Origin: Marinospirillum alkalitolerans
GTDB lineage: Bacteria > Pseudomonadota > Gammaproteobacteria > Pseudomonadales > Halomonadaceae
DNA length: 64,000 nucleotides
Assembly: GCF_045055655.1 (NCBI RefSeq)
Contig: NZ_JBANFI010000008.1
Location: forward strand, 1 to 64,000
Direction of reading: 5' to 3'
Notes under the pieces: generated by a model
Told to the model about the DNA's origin: nothing
What the model saw: only the letters and a program-made list of their open reading frames with translations
The model's database searches: none
Made by a program: the position numbers and the translations under genes
Shown: piece by piece, positions 45,840-55,397 of the stretch
How positions within the stretch are numbered: the first letter of the stretch is position 1
Layout of the letters: each line of letters starts with the position of its first letter

Positions 45840-48473
45840 GTGGCAGAAAATACCGTAAAAGATTTAGCAGAAGCAGTAAAGCGCCCCGTTGAGCGCCTGC
45901 TCGAACAGATGAAGCAAGCCGGCTTGCATCATACTCAAGCTGACCAGCCTGTCTCTGAGCAAGATAAGGAAAAGCTGCTGAGCTTTTTGAAGCGCAATAG
46001 CAAGGCTGCCGATGAGCCAGCCAAGATCACCATGACGCGTAAGGTGACGCAACAGCTGAAAACCGATGGTCGCAAGAGCGTGAATGTTGAAGTTCGCAAG
46101 AAGAGAACCTTCGTCAAAAAAGCAGATGTAGAAGCTGTGGCAGCACAGCAGGCCAATGTAGAAGCGGAAGAACAGGCACGCCTGGCCGCTGAACAGCAAG
46201 CCCTGCAAGAAGCAGAAGCCGCTGCTGAAGCCAAGCGCCAAGAAGTTGAAGCCAAGCGTCGTGAAGCTGAGGCAGAAGCAGCGCGTCAGCTGGAAGCCGA
46301 AGAGGCAGCGCGTCGTCAGAAGCAAGAGCAAGATCGGACTCAAGAAGCGGCCCCCTTAGATGCTGAAGCGGCTCAGAAAGCCGAAGCTGAAAAAGAGCGT
46401 CGCAAACAAGAAGAGAAGCGTCGTGCAGAGCAGGCGCGCAAAGCGAGAGCTAATCCAGTCGTGATAGATGTCGAAGATGATGTAAAAGAAGAAGTCCTTG
46501 ATGCCGATGTCCGCGTCGCTAAGGTCGATGACAAGCCAAAAAGCAAGCCAGGTAACCGCAAATCTGCTGGTGGCCGCAAGACAGGCACCAAAAGAGAAGA
46601 TGACTTTGATGATCGTCGTCTCAGTCGCCGTGGTAGCAAGGATGACAAGCGCAAGGGTGGCCGACGCGCGCCCACATCCGGTCGTCAACACGGTTTTGAA
46701 AAGCCAACAGCACCGATTAAACGCGAAGTCTTGATTCCCGAAAGCATTACTGTTGCTGATCTGGCTGATCGTATGGCCATTAAAGGCTCAGAAGTGGTGA
46801 AGGTGATGTTTAAGATGGGCGCAATGGCAACCATCAATCAGGTCATCGACCAAGACACTGCAACCATTGTGGTGGAAGAGCTGGGTCATATTCCCAAGCT
46901 GCAAAAAGAAAACGCGATTGAAACCGAAGTGCTGGAGAACATCAGCTACGATGGTCAATCCATCACGCGTGCGCCAGTTGTCACGGTGATGGGTCACGTT
47001 GACCATGGTAAAACCTCGCTGCTGGATTATATCCGCCGCGCCAAGGTGGCTGATGCTGAGGCTGGTGGTATTACGCAGCATATCGGTGCTTATCACGTAG
47101 AAACCGAAGGCGGCAATATGGTCACCTTCCTGGATACGCCCGGCCACGCTGCGTTTACAGCGATGCGTGCTCGTGGTGCCAAGGCCACAGACGTGGTTAT
47201 TCTGGTTGTGGCTGCCGATGACGGTGTGATGCCGCAAACCATTGAAGCTGTTGAGCATGCTAAAGCTGCAGGCGTTCCGCTGGTGGTGGCTGTCAACAAG
47301 ATAGATAAAGAAACCGCTGATCCTGAGCGCATTCGTAACGAGCTGTCGCAATATGGCGTGATCTCTGAAGAATGGGGTGGCGATACACCTTTTGTTCACG
47401 TTTCTGCCAAGAAGGGGATGGGTGTTGATGAGCTGCTCGAGGCCGTCCTGCTGCAGTCTGAGATGCTCGAACTGACCGCTGTTCCTGAAGCGCCTGGTAA
47501 GGGTGTGGTTGTTGAATCGCGCTTGGATAAGGGTCGCGGCCCTGTTGCCACAGTGCTGGTTCAAAATGGAACCCTCAAGAAGGGCGATATCGTCCTTGCA
47601 GGTTTGAACTATGGTCGTGTGCGTGCATTGATCGATGAAAACGGCAAGCAGACAGATCAAGCTGGTCCATCAATTCCTGTTGAGATTCTTGGTCTGGATG
47701 GTACGCCTGAAGCCGGTGATGAATTCACCGTGGTGCAGGATGAGAAGAAAGCGCGCGAAGTCGCCCTCTTCCGTCAAGGCAAATACCGCGAAGTCAAACT
47801 CGCACGCCAGCAAAAAGCCAAGTTGGAAAACGTCTTCAGTCAGATGGAGCACGGCAAAACTGCCAGCGTGAATATCATCCTGAAATCGGATGTGCGGGGT
47901 TCAGTGGAAGCTATTATCGGTGCGCTGAAAGATCTTGAGACCGATGAAGTGAAGGTGAACGTGGTCTATTCAGGTGTCGGTGGTATTACCGAGACTGATG
48001 CAAACCTTGCGCTGGCTTCTGAGGCGATTCTGCTCGGCTTTAACGTTCGTGCTGATGCTTCAGCAAAAGCCCTGGTCGAGCGCGAAGGTCTGGATCTGCG
48101 CTATTACAGCATCATTTATGAGCTGATCGAGCAGGTTAAACAAGCCATGGTCGGCAAACTGGCTCCTGAGTTCCGCGAAGATATCGTGGGTATTGCTGAA
48201 GTGAGAGATGTCTTCCGCTCACCCAAGCTGGGTCAAATTGCTGGCTGTATGGTGGTTGAAGGTACCGTTTATCGGAATAAGAAAATCCGTGTTCTGCGTG
48301 ATAACGTGGTGATCTATGAAGGCGAGCTCGAATCTCTGCGCCGCTTTAAAGATGACGCCAGTGAAGTGCGCAATGGTATGGAGTGTGGCATCGGTGTGAA
48401 GAACTACAATGATGTCCGCGTTGGCGATAAGATCGAAGTCTTTGACAAGGTGAAGGTTGAGCGCAGTCTCTAA
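45840..48473 (+). CDS. infB: Translation initiation factor IF-2
   Basis: An 877-residue GTPase that places initiator tRNA on the ribosome. A small N-terminal IF2N domain (1-50) is followed by a long Glu/Ala/Arg/Lys-rich helical linker (about 95-300) and a second IF2N-like domain. The G domain has GHVDHGKTSL at about 382, DTPGH and NKID. Domains II-IV follow. The start is GTG with AGGAG 8 bases upstream. The highly charged linker makes long antisense frames that are not genes. Confidence 0.98.
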   Translation: MAENTVKDLAEAVKRPVERLLEQMKQAGLHHTQADQPVSEQDKEKLLSFLKRNSKAADEPAKITMTRKVTQQLKTDGRKSVNVEVRKKRTFVKKADVEAVAAQQANVEAEEQARLAAEQQALQEAEAAAEAKRQEVEAKRREAEAEAARQLEAEEAARRQKQEQDRTQEAAPLDAEAAQKAEAEKERRKQEEKRRAEQARKARANPVVIDVEDDVKEEVLDADVRVAKVDDKPKSKPGNRKSAGGRKTGTKREDDFDDRRLSRRGSKDDKRKGGRRAPTSGRQHGFEKPTAPIKREVLIPESITVADLADRMAIKGSEVVKVMFKMGAMATINQVIDQDTATIVVEELGHIPKLQKENAIETEVLENISYDGQSITRAPVVTVMGHVDHGKTSLLDYIRRAKVADAEAGGITQHIGAYHVETEGGNMVTFLDTPGHAAFTAMRARGAKATDVVILVVAADDGVMPQTIEAVEHAKAAGVPLVVAVNKIDKETADPERIRNELSQYGVISEEWGGDTPFVHVSAKKGMGVDELLEAVLLQSEMLELTAVPEAPGKGVVVESRLDKGRGPVATVLVQNGTLKKGDIVLAGLNYGRVRALIDENGKQTDQAGPSIPVEILGLDGTPEAGDEFTVVQDEKKAREVALFRQGKYREVKLARQQKAKLENVFSQMEHGKTASVNIILKSDVRGSVEAIIGALKDLETDEVKVNVVYSGVGGITETDANLALASEAILLGFNVRADASAKALVEREGLDLRYYSIIYELIEQVKQAMVGKLAPEFREDIVGIAEVRDVFRSPKLGQIAGCMVVEGTVYRNKKIRVLRDNVVIYEGELESLRRFKDDASEVRNGMECGIGVKNYNDVRVGDKIEVFDKVKVERSL

Positions 48474-48494
48474 TCAGAGCTGAGTTAATCGCCA

Positions 48495-48536
48495 GCCTCC
48501 TGCAGAATTCAGAAAATCTGAATGTCGGCAGGAGGC
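48495..48536 (+). terminator. Two-tier hairpin between infB and rbfA
   Basis: The outer stem GCCTCCTGC/GCAGGAGGC and inner stem ATTCAG/CTGAAT are both perfect. Only a broken T run (TTCTTTG) follows, so it is likely a partial terminator or a processing site inside the operon. Confidence 0.6.
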
Positions 48537-48576
48537 TTCTTTGTTTACGGTGGAGGTCTCTTTAAGGAGAAGCCCA

Positions 48577-48957
48577 ATGAAAGAATTTAGTCGTTTAGAT
48601 CGCATTGCCGATCAAATGCAGCGTGAGCTGGCCGTGATGATTCAGCGCGAAATTAAAGATCCCCGGCTCGATGCCATGATTACGGTTAGCGGCGTAAAAG
48701 TCAGCAAAGATCTGGGTTATGCCGATGTTTATGTCACGGTGCTGGGCAAAGAAGACAAGCCCGAGGTGATTCAAGAAAATCTCGCGATTCTCAAGCAGGC
48801 GGCAGGCTTTTTGCGCAGTCGTATCGGACGTGAAATTAAGCTGCGAGTGATTCCTCAGCTGCGCTTTCACTATGACGAAAGCGTTCAGCGCGGTCGTCAG
48901 ATCTCCAGTTTGATTGAGCAGGCCGTTGCCGCAGATCGCCAGCGTCAGGAAGACTAG
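48577..48957 (+). CDS. rbfA: 30S ribosome-binding factor RbfA
   Basis: A 126-residue KH-like protein for 16S rRNA 5'-end maturation and cold adaptation. REIKDPRL and the later VSKDLGYADVYVTVLG are typical. I chose the ATG at 48577, which has AAGGAG 8 bases upstream; the frame upstream overlaps the hairpin region. Confidence 0.96.
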   Translation: MKEFSRLDRIADQMQRELAVMIQREIKDPRLDAMITVSGVKVSKDLGYADVYVTVLGKEDKPEVIQENLAILKQAAGFLRSRIGREIKLRVIPQLRFHYDESVQRGRQISSLIEQAVAADRQRQED

Positions 48958-48963
48958 AGCCTC

Positions 48964-50031
48964 ATGGATCAAGCTGCTCCAAGCAAAAAGTTACCGCAAA
49001 AGAAGGTGCTCAGGCGCGAGGTGAACGGCATTCTGCTGCTCGATAAGCCGCTGGGCAAGAGCAGTAATCAGGTGCTGCAGCGAGTACGCTGGATGCTCAA
49101 AGCCCAAAAGGGAGGGCATACAGGCAATCTCGATCCCTTAGCCAGTGGTGTGCTGCCCTTGTGCTTTGGCGAGGCGACCAAGTTTGCCCGCTTTGGTCTG
49201 GATGCGGATAAAACTTATATTACGCGCATTCAGCTGGGTGAGGCTCGCTCAACTGGGGATGCAGAAGGCGAGGTGATCGCTCGTGCCCCGTTACCTGTCT
49301 TATCGCGTGAGCGTCTCGAAGCCCTGTTGGCCAGCTTTGTAGGCAAGCAGCAACAGGTGCCACCGATGTACTCAGCACTCAAGCATCAAGGTCAGAAGCT
49401 CTACGAAATTGCCCGAGCTGGTCAAGAGGTGGAGCGCCCAGCAAGGGCGATAGAGCTGCACCAATTAACCTTGCTGGATTTCGGCGATGACTGGCTGGAA
49501 GTCCAAGTGCGTTGCTCCAAGGGCACCTATATTCGTGTGCTGGGTGAAGATCTGGCGCGCGCACTGGGCAGTTGTGGCTATTTGGCGGCTTTACGGCGCA
49601 TTGAATCAGGTGGTATCGAGGCTCACCAGTTGGTCACGCTAGAGGCGCTTGAAGCTGACTTTGCCGATGCGGATGAAGATCAGCATGCACTGGAGCCCTA
49701 TTTGCAACCAGTGGACTTTCTGCTACAGCATCTGCCCTTGTGCCGCTTAACCTCAACGGATGCTGAGGCCGTCCTCCACGGACAGCCTGTCGCGGCTGCA
49801 CCCTATCTGGATCCGCCTTTTTGGCAAGCTGATCAGCTTGGGCAGGACGGGGCGAGAAGCGACTCAAAGCTGGACGCAGAGGCGCAGATGATGCACACTA
49901 CGCGCCTTTATTCGCCGACGTCCGAATTCTTGGGTCTTGGTGAATATCAGCCAGAAACAGGGTGGATACAGCCCAAAAAGATGTGTCGCAGCCCGATTCC
50001 TGTTTCTTGCTCAACCGATTCGCCGATTTGA
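48964..50031 (+). CDS. truB: tRNA pseudouridine-55 synthase TruB
   Basis: A 355-residue enzyme modifying U55 in tRNA T loops. The catalytic aspartate is in GHTGNLDPLASG, and KTYITRIQLGEARSTGD and KGTYIRVLGEDLA are typical. The protein is about 40 residues longer than E. coli TruB: an insertion near 275-310 (with QADQLGQDGARSD) and a short tail lie in and after the C-terminal PUA-like domain. It starts 6 bases after rbfA. Confidence 0.95.
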   Translation: MDQAAPSKKLPQKKVLRREVNGILLLDKPLGKSSNQVLQRVRWMLKAQKGGHTGNLDPLASGVLPLCFGEATKFARFGLDADKTYITRIQLGEARSTGDAEGEVIARAPLPVLSRERLEALLASFVGKQQQVPPMYSALKHQGQKLYEIARAGQEVERPARAIELHQLTLLDFGDDWLEVQVRCSKGTYIRVLGEDLARALGSCGYLAALRRIESGGIEAHQLVTLEALEADFADADEDQHALEPYLQPVDFLLQHLPLCRLTSTDAEAVLHGQPVAAAPYLDPPFWQADQLGQDGARSDSKLDAEAQMMHTTRLYSPTSEFLGLGEYQPETGWIQPKKMCRSPIPVSCSTDSPI

Positions 50032-50100
50032 TCGGCCTCAGGTCTGCTGTAACGTCGCACGGCATGACCCTTGTTTTCTGATGCGACCGTGGAGAAAAAC

Positions 50101-50367
50101 ATGTTAACTGTAGAAGAAAAAGCACAAATCGTTCAGGACTTTGCTCGTGGCGCCAACGATACTGGCTCCCCTGAAGTTCAGGTTGCTCTGCTGACTTTTG
50201 ACATCAACAAGCTGCAAGGCCACTTTCAGGAAAACCACAAGGATCACCACAGCCGTCGTGGTCTGATCCGTAAGGTTAACCAGCGTCGTAAGCTGCTGGA
50301 CTACCTGAAAGGTAAAGATGTCACCCGTTATGCTGATCTGATCAAGCGTTTAGGCCTGCGCCGCTAA
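50101..50367 (+). CDS. rpsO: 30S ribosomal protein S15
   Basis: An 88-residue primary 16S rRNA-binding protein. DTGSPEVQVALLTFDINKL and HHSRRGLIRKVNQRRKLLDY are diagnostic. The ATG at 50101 gives the standard length; a GTGGAG ribosome-site stretch lies upstream. In E. coli S15 represses its own translation through a leader pseudoknot; I could not test for that here. Confidence 0.97.
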   Translation: MLTVEEKAQIVQDFARGANDTGSPEVQVALLTFDINKLQGHFQENHKDHHSRRGLIRKVNQRRKLLDYLKGKDVTRYADLIKRLGLRR

Positions 50368-50405
50368 GCGCTGCCCAGCCGCCCTTGTGGCGACTGACGC
50401 AAGAA

Positions 50406-50440
50406 AACCCTTGCCATCAACGATGGTGAGGGTTTTTTTT
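50406..50440 (+). terminator. Terminator between rpsO and pnp
   Basis: A thirteen-pair stem (AACCCTTGCCATC with GATGGTGAGGGTT, two G-T pairs) and an eight-T run. In E. coli the equivalent terminator is partial and lets polymerase continue into pnp. Confidence 0.9.
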
Positions 50441-50451
50441 ATCTGGTTGGT

Positions 50452-50479
50452 TTGTTTGTTGCCCAAGGCAGCGTATGAT
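50452..50479 (+). promoter_or_regulatory. Possible pnp promoter
   Basis: TTGTTT (50452-50457) and TATGAT (50474-50479) with a 16-base spacer, about 50 bases before the pnp start. Confidence 0.45.
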
Positions 50480-50528
50480 ACGGGGGCTAATTAATGGCGA
50501 CAAACAATTGAACGAAAGGATAAAATCC

Positions 50529-52658
50529 GTGATTCCAGAAGCAAAAACAAAGACTTTTCAATTTGGTCAGCATAGCGTGACCTTAGAAACAGGCCGTTTG
50601 GCGCGTCAGGCGACAGGTGCGGTGCTGGTGACCATGGGCCAGACCAGCGTGCTCTGTACCGCTGTGGCTAAAAAAGACGTCAATCCAGGACAAGATTTCT
50701 TTCCGCTGGCTGTTTTCTACCAAGAAAAAACCTACGCAGTCGGCAAAATTCCTGGTGGCTTCTTCAAGCGTGAAGGCCGCCCCACTGAGAAAGAAACCCT
50801 CGTATCGCGCTTGATTGATCGCCCGATCCGTCCATTGTTCCCCAAAGAATTCTCTAACGAAGTACAGATTATCTGTTCGGTCGTTTCTGCTGAGCGCGGC
50901 GAAGAAGCCGATATTGCTGCGATGCTGGGTGCCTCTGCTGCCTTAGCCATTTCTGGTGTGCCTTTTAATGGCCCAATGGCGGCTGCCCGTGTGGGTTATA
51001 CCGATGCCAATGGCTATATGCTCAACCCCAATAGTGCAGCACTGGCAGAGTCGCGCCTCGACATGGTTGTCGCAGGAACTGAAGCCGCAGTGCTGATGGT
51101 GGAGTCTGAAGCGCAAGAGCTGACAGAAGATCAGATGCTGGGCGCTGTGCTCTATGCACACCAAGAAATGCAGGTCGCGATTCAAGCGATTCGTGAATTT
51201 GCAGCCGAATTTGGCAAGCCAGCTTGGGATTGGCAGCCTGCTCCTAAGGACACCACGACTCAGGATCTGGTGCGCCCCTTAGCGGAAGCTGGCATCAAAG
51301 AAGCCTATACCATCACCAATAAGATGGAGCGTTATGCGCGTTTGGATGCGCTGCGTCAGTCTGTTTTGGCTGAGTTGGTCAAAGAAGAAGGCGAAGTGAG
51401 TGCAGAAGCCGTGAAGGCCGCTTTTGCCAGCTTAGAAAAGCATATCGTGCGTGAGAACGTATTAAGCGGTGCGCCGCGTATTGATGGTCGTGATCATCAG
51501 ACAGTGCGTCCGCTGACCATTGAAGTGGGTGTGCTGCCGAAGGTACACGGTTCAGCTTTGTTCACCCGTGGTGAGACTCAGGCACTGGTTGTGGCAACGC
51601 TGGGGACTTCTCGTGATGCACAGATCATCGAGAGCTTGGAAGGTGAGCATAAGGATAACTTCTTGTTCCACTATAACTTCCCTCCCTTCTCTGTCGGCGA
51701 AGCCGGTTTTATGGGTGGTCCTAAGCGTCGTGAAATCGGCCATGGTCGTTTGGCGAAGCGTGGCGTTCAAGCGATGATGCCTGCTGAGAACGATTTCCCC
51801 TATACCGTGCGTGTGGTTTCGGAGATCACCGAATCCAACGGTTCAAGCTCTATGGCCTCGGTTTGTGGTTCATCTCTGGCGCTGATGGATGCGGGTGTCC
51901 CGTTGAAAGCCCCTGTTGCTGGTATTGCGATGGGTCTGGTCAAGGATGGCGAGCGTTATGCTGTACTGACCGATATCCTCGGTGATGAAGACCATCTGGG
52001 CGATATGGATTTTAAAGTGGCGGGTTCTGAGCAGGGCATTACCGCACTGCAAATGGATATTAAGATTGAAGGCATCAATGAAGCCATCATGGAACAGGCC
52101 CTGCAGCAGGCACAAGCTGCGCGCTTGGATATCCTGCGCCAGATGAATGAAGTGCTGCCTGCTTCACGCTCTAGCGTATCGCAAAATGCACCCACCATGA
52201 CCACGATGAAAATCGATCCTGACAAGATTCGTGATGTTATTGGTAAGGGTGGTGCCACGATTCGTAGCATTACTGAGCGCACTGGTGCCTCGATTGATAT
52301 CGACGACAGCGGTGAAATCAAGCTCTACGCCGAGAATCAAGAAGCCGCTCAGGCAGCGGTGGATATCATCCTCGGTCTGACTGCCGTCGCAGAAATTGAT
52401 CGTGTTTACCAAGGCAAGGTCGCGCGGATTGCTGATTTTGGTGCGTTCGTCACCTTCTTACCAGGTCAGGATGGTTTGGTTCACATTTCTCAGATCGCGC
52501 CACAGCGCATCGAGACAGTGAAGGACTTCCTGAAGGAAGGCCAAGAAGTGCTGGTGAAGGTCATCGATATTGATAACCGTAACCGCGTGAAGCTGTCGAT
52601 TAAAGAAGTCACTGAAGAAGAGCGTCAGCGCTTCGAACAGGAAAACAGCGCATCTTAA
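50529..52658 (+). CDS. pnp: Polyribonucleotide nucleotidyltransferase (PNPase)
   Basis: A 709-residue phosphorolytic 3'-5' exoribonuclease of the degradosome. Two RNase PH domains (about 1-215 and 310-540), a KH domain (KIRDVIGKGGATIRSI) and an S1 domain (about 620-690, YQGKVARIADFGAFV) are present. The GTG at 50529 with AAAGGA 8 bases upstream matches the E. coli length (711). An ATG at 50475 would add 18 unrelated residues. A terminator follows. Confidence 0.98.
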   Translation: MIPEAKTKTFQFGQHSVTLETGRLARQATGAVLVTMGQTSVLCTAVAKKDVNPGQDFFPLAVFYQEKTYAVGKIPGGFFKREGRPTEKETLVSRLIDRPIRPLFPKEFSNEVQIICSVVSAERGEEADIAAMLGASAALAISGVPFNGPMAAARVGYTDANGYMLNPNSAALAESRLDMVVAGTEAAVLMVESEAQELTEDQMLGAVLYAHQEMQVAIQAIREFAAEFGKPAWDWQPAPKDTTTQDLVRPLAEAGIKEAYTITNKMERYARLDALRQSVLAELVKEEGEVSAEAVKAAFASLEKHIVRENVLSGAPRIDGRDHQTVRPLTIEVGVLPKVHGSALFTRGETQALVVATLGTSRDAQIIESLEGEHKDNFLFHYNFPPFSVGEAGFMGGPKRREIGHGRLAKRGVQAMMPAENDFPYTVRVVSEITESNGSSSMASVCGSSLALMDAGVPLKAPVAGIAMGLVKDGERYAVLTDILGDEDHLGDMDFKVAGSEQGITALQMDIKIEGINEAIMEQALQQAQAARLDILRQMNEVLPASRSSVSQNAPTMTTMKIDPDKIRDVIGKGGATIRSITERTGASIDIDDSGEIKLYAENQEAAQAAVDIILGLTAVAEIDRVYQGKVARIADFGAFVTFLPGQDGLVHISQIAPQRIETVKDFLKEGQEVLVKVIDIDNRNRVKLSIKEVTEEERQRFEQENSAS

Positions 52659-52673
52659 TCGGCCGCTGAATGT

Positions 52674-52703
52674 AAAAACCCAGCTCTTAAGCTGGGTTTT
52701 TTT
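52674..52703 (+). terminator. Terminator after pnp
   Basis: CCCAGCT-CTTA-AGCTGGG with A and T runs on both sides, so it may also end the convergent thiolase transcript. Confidence 0.92.
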
Positions 52704-52725
52704 GTACCCTAAAAAAGCCTGGCTG

Positions 52726-53901
52726 TTAGCGTTCGATTGCTAGTGCAACACCCTGTCCACCACCGATGCACAGGGTGGCGAGACCTTTTTTAGCATCACG
52801 CTTTTGCATCTCATGCACGAGCGTGACCAGAACACGGCAACCTGAAGCCCCGATAGGGTGGCCCAGTGCAATCGCGCCACCATTCACGTTGACCTTCTCG
52901 GTATCCCAACCCAGTTCACGATTGACGCATAAAGCTTGAGCGGCAAAGGCTTCGTTGGCTTCAACTAGGTCGAGATCGGTGATCTGCCAGCCTGCCTTTT
53001 CAAGGCATTTTTTGGTGGCAGGAATAGGACCCGTTCCCATGATGGTGGGATCAACACCGGCAGAAGAGTAGGCCGCAATTTTAGCGAGGACAGGTAAGCC
53101 CAGTTCAGCGGCTTTTTGTGCTGAGCAGAGAATCACCGCAGCAGCACCATCGTTGATCGAGGAGGCGTTACCGGCGGTGACTGTGCCATCCTTTTTGAAG
53201 GCTGGACGCATGGCGGCAAGCTTCTCTAGCGAGACTTCACGCGGGCCTTCATCGGTATCAAAGATCACCGGATCACCTTTGCGCTGCGGGATCGTCACCG
53301 GAATGATTTCATCAGCAAAGCGACCTGCATTGCGTGCGGCCAGTGCTTTGGCCTGTGAGGCGGCGGCAAAGGCATCCTGATCTTCACGGCTGATAGCGAA
53401 CTTGTCGACGATATTTTCTGTCGTGATGCCCATATGGTAGTCATTAAAAGCATCCCAAAGGCCATCAACAATCATCGTGTCTTGCGCGACCCAGTTGCCC
53501 ATGCGCTGACCAGAGCGGGAGTTAGGCAGGATATGGGGAGACTGGCTCATGTTTTCTTGGCCGCCAGCAATGATGATCTCCGCATCGCCACAGCGAATCG
53601 CTTGGGTGGCCAGATGGAGAGCTTTCAGGCCTGAGCCGCAGACCTTATTGATTGTCATCGCGGGGGTGGTTTCTGGTAAGCCAGCATGAATCATCGCCTG
53701 GCGTGCTGGATTTTGGCCACATCCTGCAGTCAGGACCTGCCCAAGAATGACTTCATCAATCTGTTCAGGTTTGAGGCCTGAACGCTCTAACAGTCCCTTG
53801 ATCACAGTGGCACCCAGCAGATGGGGGGCAACACCGGCGAGAGCACCACCAAAACCGCCAATCGCTGTACGGCCTGCAGCAACAATAACAACGTCTTGCA
53901 T
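52726..53901 (-). CDS. Acetyl-CoA acetyltransferase (thiolase)
   Basis: A 391-residue biosynthetic-type thiolase condensing two acetyl-CoA to acetoacetyl-CoA. Acyl-accepting C88 is in NKVCGSGLKA, the catalytic histidine in GHPIGASG and the second cysteine in LCIGGGQG. It could feed polyhydroxybutyrate formation by the PHA synthase at 18274 (PhaA role) or act in acetoacetate use (AtoB role). Sequence alone does not decide, and no reductase gene is nearby. Confidence 0.93.
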   Translation of the reverse strand: MQDVVIVAAGRTAIGGFGGALAGVAPHLLGATVIKGLLERSGLKPEQIDEVILGQVLTAGCGQNPARQAMIHAGLPETTPAMTINKVCGSGLKALHLATQAIRCGDAEIIIAGGQENMSQSPHILPNSRSGQRMGNWVAQDTMIVDGLWDAFNDYHMGITTENIVDKFAISREDQDAFAAASQAKALAARNAGRFADEIIPVTIPQRKGDPVIFDTDEGPREVSLEKLAAMRPAFKKDGTVTAGNASSINDGAAAVILCSAQKAAELGLPVLAKIAAYSSAGVDPTIMGTGPIPATKKCLEKAGWQITDLDLVEANEAFAAQALCVNRELGWDTEKVNVNGGAIALGHPIGASGCRVLVTLVHEMQKRDAKKGLATLCIGGGQGVALAIER

Positions 53902-54034
53902 AGTCTAGACTCCTGAAACACCTCAACACTGAGGTTGGTGGGTAAAGGTAATAGCTTAGCAGTAACACGCAACAAAAGAATGACACACTTTAGGCTGAGG
54001 GACTATGGATCTTTTATCGGCCTGATAGCGGCCA

Positions 54035-54061
54035 CAAAAAAGGCAAGCCTGAGCTTGCCTT
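54035..54061 (-). terminator. Rho-independent terminator after panD
   Basis: On the minus strand AAGGCAAGC-TCAG-GCTTGCCTT is followed by a run of six T. It lies 20 bases after the panD stop. Confidence 0.92.
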
Positions 54062-54081
54062 GATGAACAGCGCTATGGCCT

Positions 54082-54462
54082 TTAAGCCACTTGGACTGGA
54101 ATCGCGTTGCTGGTATGGCTAACGTGGTTCTTCTCGGCCAGATAGATCAGCGCGGGCTTGTGCTGTTGGCGCTCGGATTCGCTGTAGTTGGCATAGGCGC
54201 AGATGATGACTCGGTCACCAACATCGGCCAAGTGAGCGGCAGCGCCATTGACTGAAATAATGCCAGAACCGGGTTCACCACGAATGATGTAGGTGGTAAA
54301 GCGGTTGCCATTTTCGATGTTGTAGATCTGGATTTGCTCATACTCATGGAGGCCAGCCATATCGAGCAGATCGCCATCAATCGCGCAAGAACCTTCATAT
54401 TCAAGCACGGCATGAGTCACTCTTGCCTGATGAAGCTTGGCTTTGAGCAGGATAGTTTGCAT
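54082..54462 (-). CDS. panD: Aspartate 1-decarboxylase
   Basis: A 126-residue pyruvoyl enzyme making beta-alanine for pantothenate. Self-cleavage should occur between G24 and S25 in YEGSCAID; Y58-type and NGAAAH active-site features are present. It lies downstream of panB-panC on the same strand. In Pseudomonas pgi is found next to panD and panC; here it is absent from that position. Confidence 0.97.
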   Translation of the reverse strand: MQTILLKAKLHQARVTHAVLEYEGSCAIDGDLLDMAGLHEYEQIQIYNIENGNRFTTYIIRGEPGSGIISVNGAAAHLADVGDRVIICAYANYSESERQQHKPALIYLAEKNHVSHTSNAIPVQVA

Positions 54463-54533
54463 GATTAAAAAACCTCTTTTCGTTCGGCTGGGCCGTTTTT
54501 ATACAGTCTTTCGCTGACTGAGTCCAGCTTGTG

Positions 54534-55397
54534 TTAGGCCTGATGTTTTTTCACAATCAGGTTATCGATCAAGCGCGCTTTGCCCATACGCGCAGCGGCG
54601 AGGATCACCCATTCTTGCGTTGTGGCCAGAGCAGGAGAAAGATCCAGTGCCCGAATTTCTACATATTCAGGTGAGAAGCCCAGCTCAGCCAGCTTAGCGC
54701 GGGCTTGATAGGTCAGCTCATGGTAATTCAGCTTGCCTTCCTGAAGCTTAAGGGCGATGGCCTGAAGTGTTGCATAGAGCTTAGGTGCACGCTCGCGCTC
54801 TTTTTCAGTGAGATAGGCATTGCGCGAAGACAGGGCCAGACCTTCAGCGGAGCGGCAGGTTGGCACACCAATAATCTGAATGGGGAAGCTGAGGTCTTCG
54901 GTCAGCTTACGAATGACCGCCAGCTGCTGATAGTCCTTCTGACCAAAACAGGCAATATCAGGCTGCACCATATTAAACAGCTTGGTGACGACGGTGGCCA
55001 CACCATCAAAATGCCCTGGGCGCTTGGCACTACAGAGACCTTCACTGACCTGAGGTACACAGACCTTGGTCAGTTGTTGCTGGCCGTGAGGATAGACTTC
55101 ATCAACGCTGGGTGCAAATAAGAAGTCACAGCCCACGCTGGCGAGCTGAGCCTGGTCATCCGCGAGGGTACGCGGATAGCTGGCAAAGTCTTCATCTGGA
55201 CCAAATTGGAGCGGATTGACAAAGATGGTTGCGATCACCTTATCAGCATGGCGTTTTGCTTCTTCAACCAGACGCAAATGCCCAGCGTGCAGGTTGCCCA
55301 TCGTTGGGACTAAGGCGATAGTCTGACCTTGCTGGCGCAGTTGGCGCAGTTCGGCTCGGAGGCTGGCCAGAGTGGTCAGGGTCGTCAACTGACTCAT
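54534..55397 (-). CDS. panC: Pantothenate synthetase (pantoate-beta-alanine ligase)
   Basis: A 287-residue adenylating ligase joining pantoate and beta-alanine. The HIGH-like motif is in PTMGNLHAGH, the KMSKS-like part in SSRNAYL, and GQKDYQQL is typical. Its ATG overlaps the panB stop by 4 bases, so the two are coupled. Confidence 0.97.
   Translation of the reverse strand: MSQLTTLTTLASLRAELRQLRQQGQTIALVPTMGNLHAGHLRLVEEAKRHADKVIATIFVNPLQFGPDEDFASYPRTLADDQAQLASVGCDFLFAPSVDEVYPHGQQQLTKVCVPQVSEGLCSAKRPGHFDGVATVVTKLFNMVQPDIACFGQKDYQQLAVIRKLTEDLSFPIQIIGVPTCRSAEGLALSSRNAYLTEKERERAPKLYATLQAIALKLQEGKLNYHELTYQARAKLAELGFSPEYVEIRALDLSPALATTQEWVILAAARMGKARLIDNLIVKKHQA

Noticed and set aside
46788..47660. 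290-residue minus-strand frame inside infB
   Set aside because: Antisense to the IF-2 GTPase domain; no independent support.
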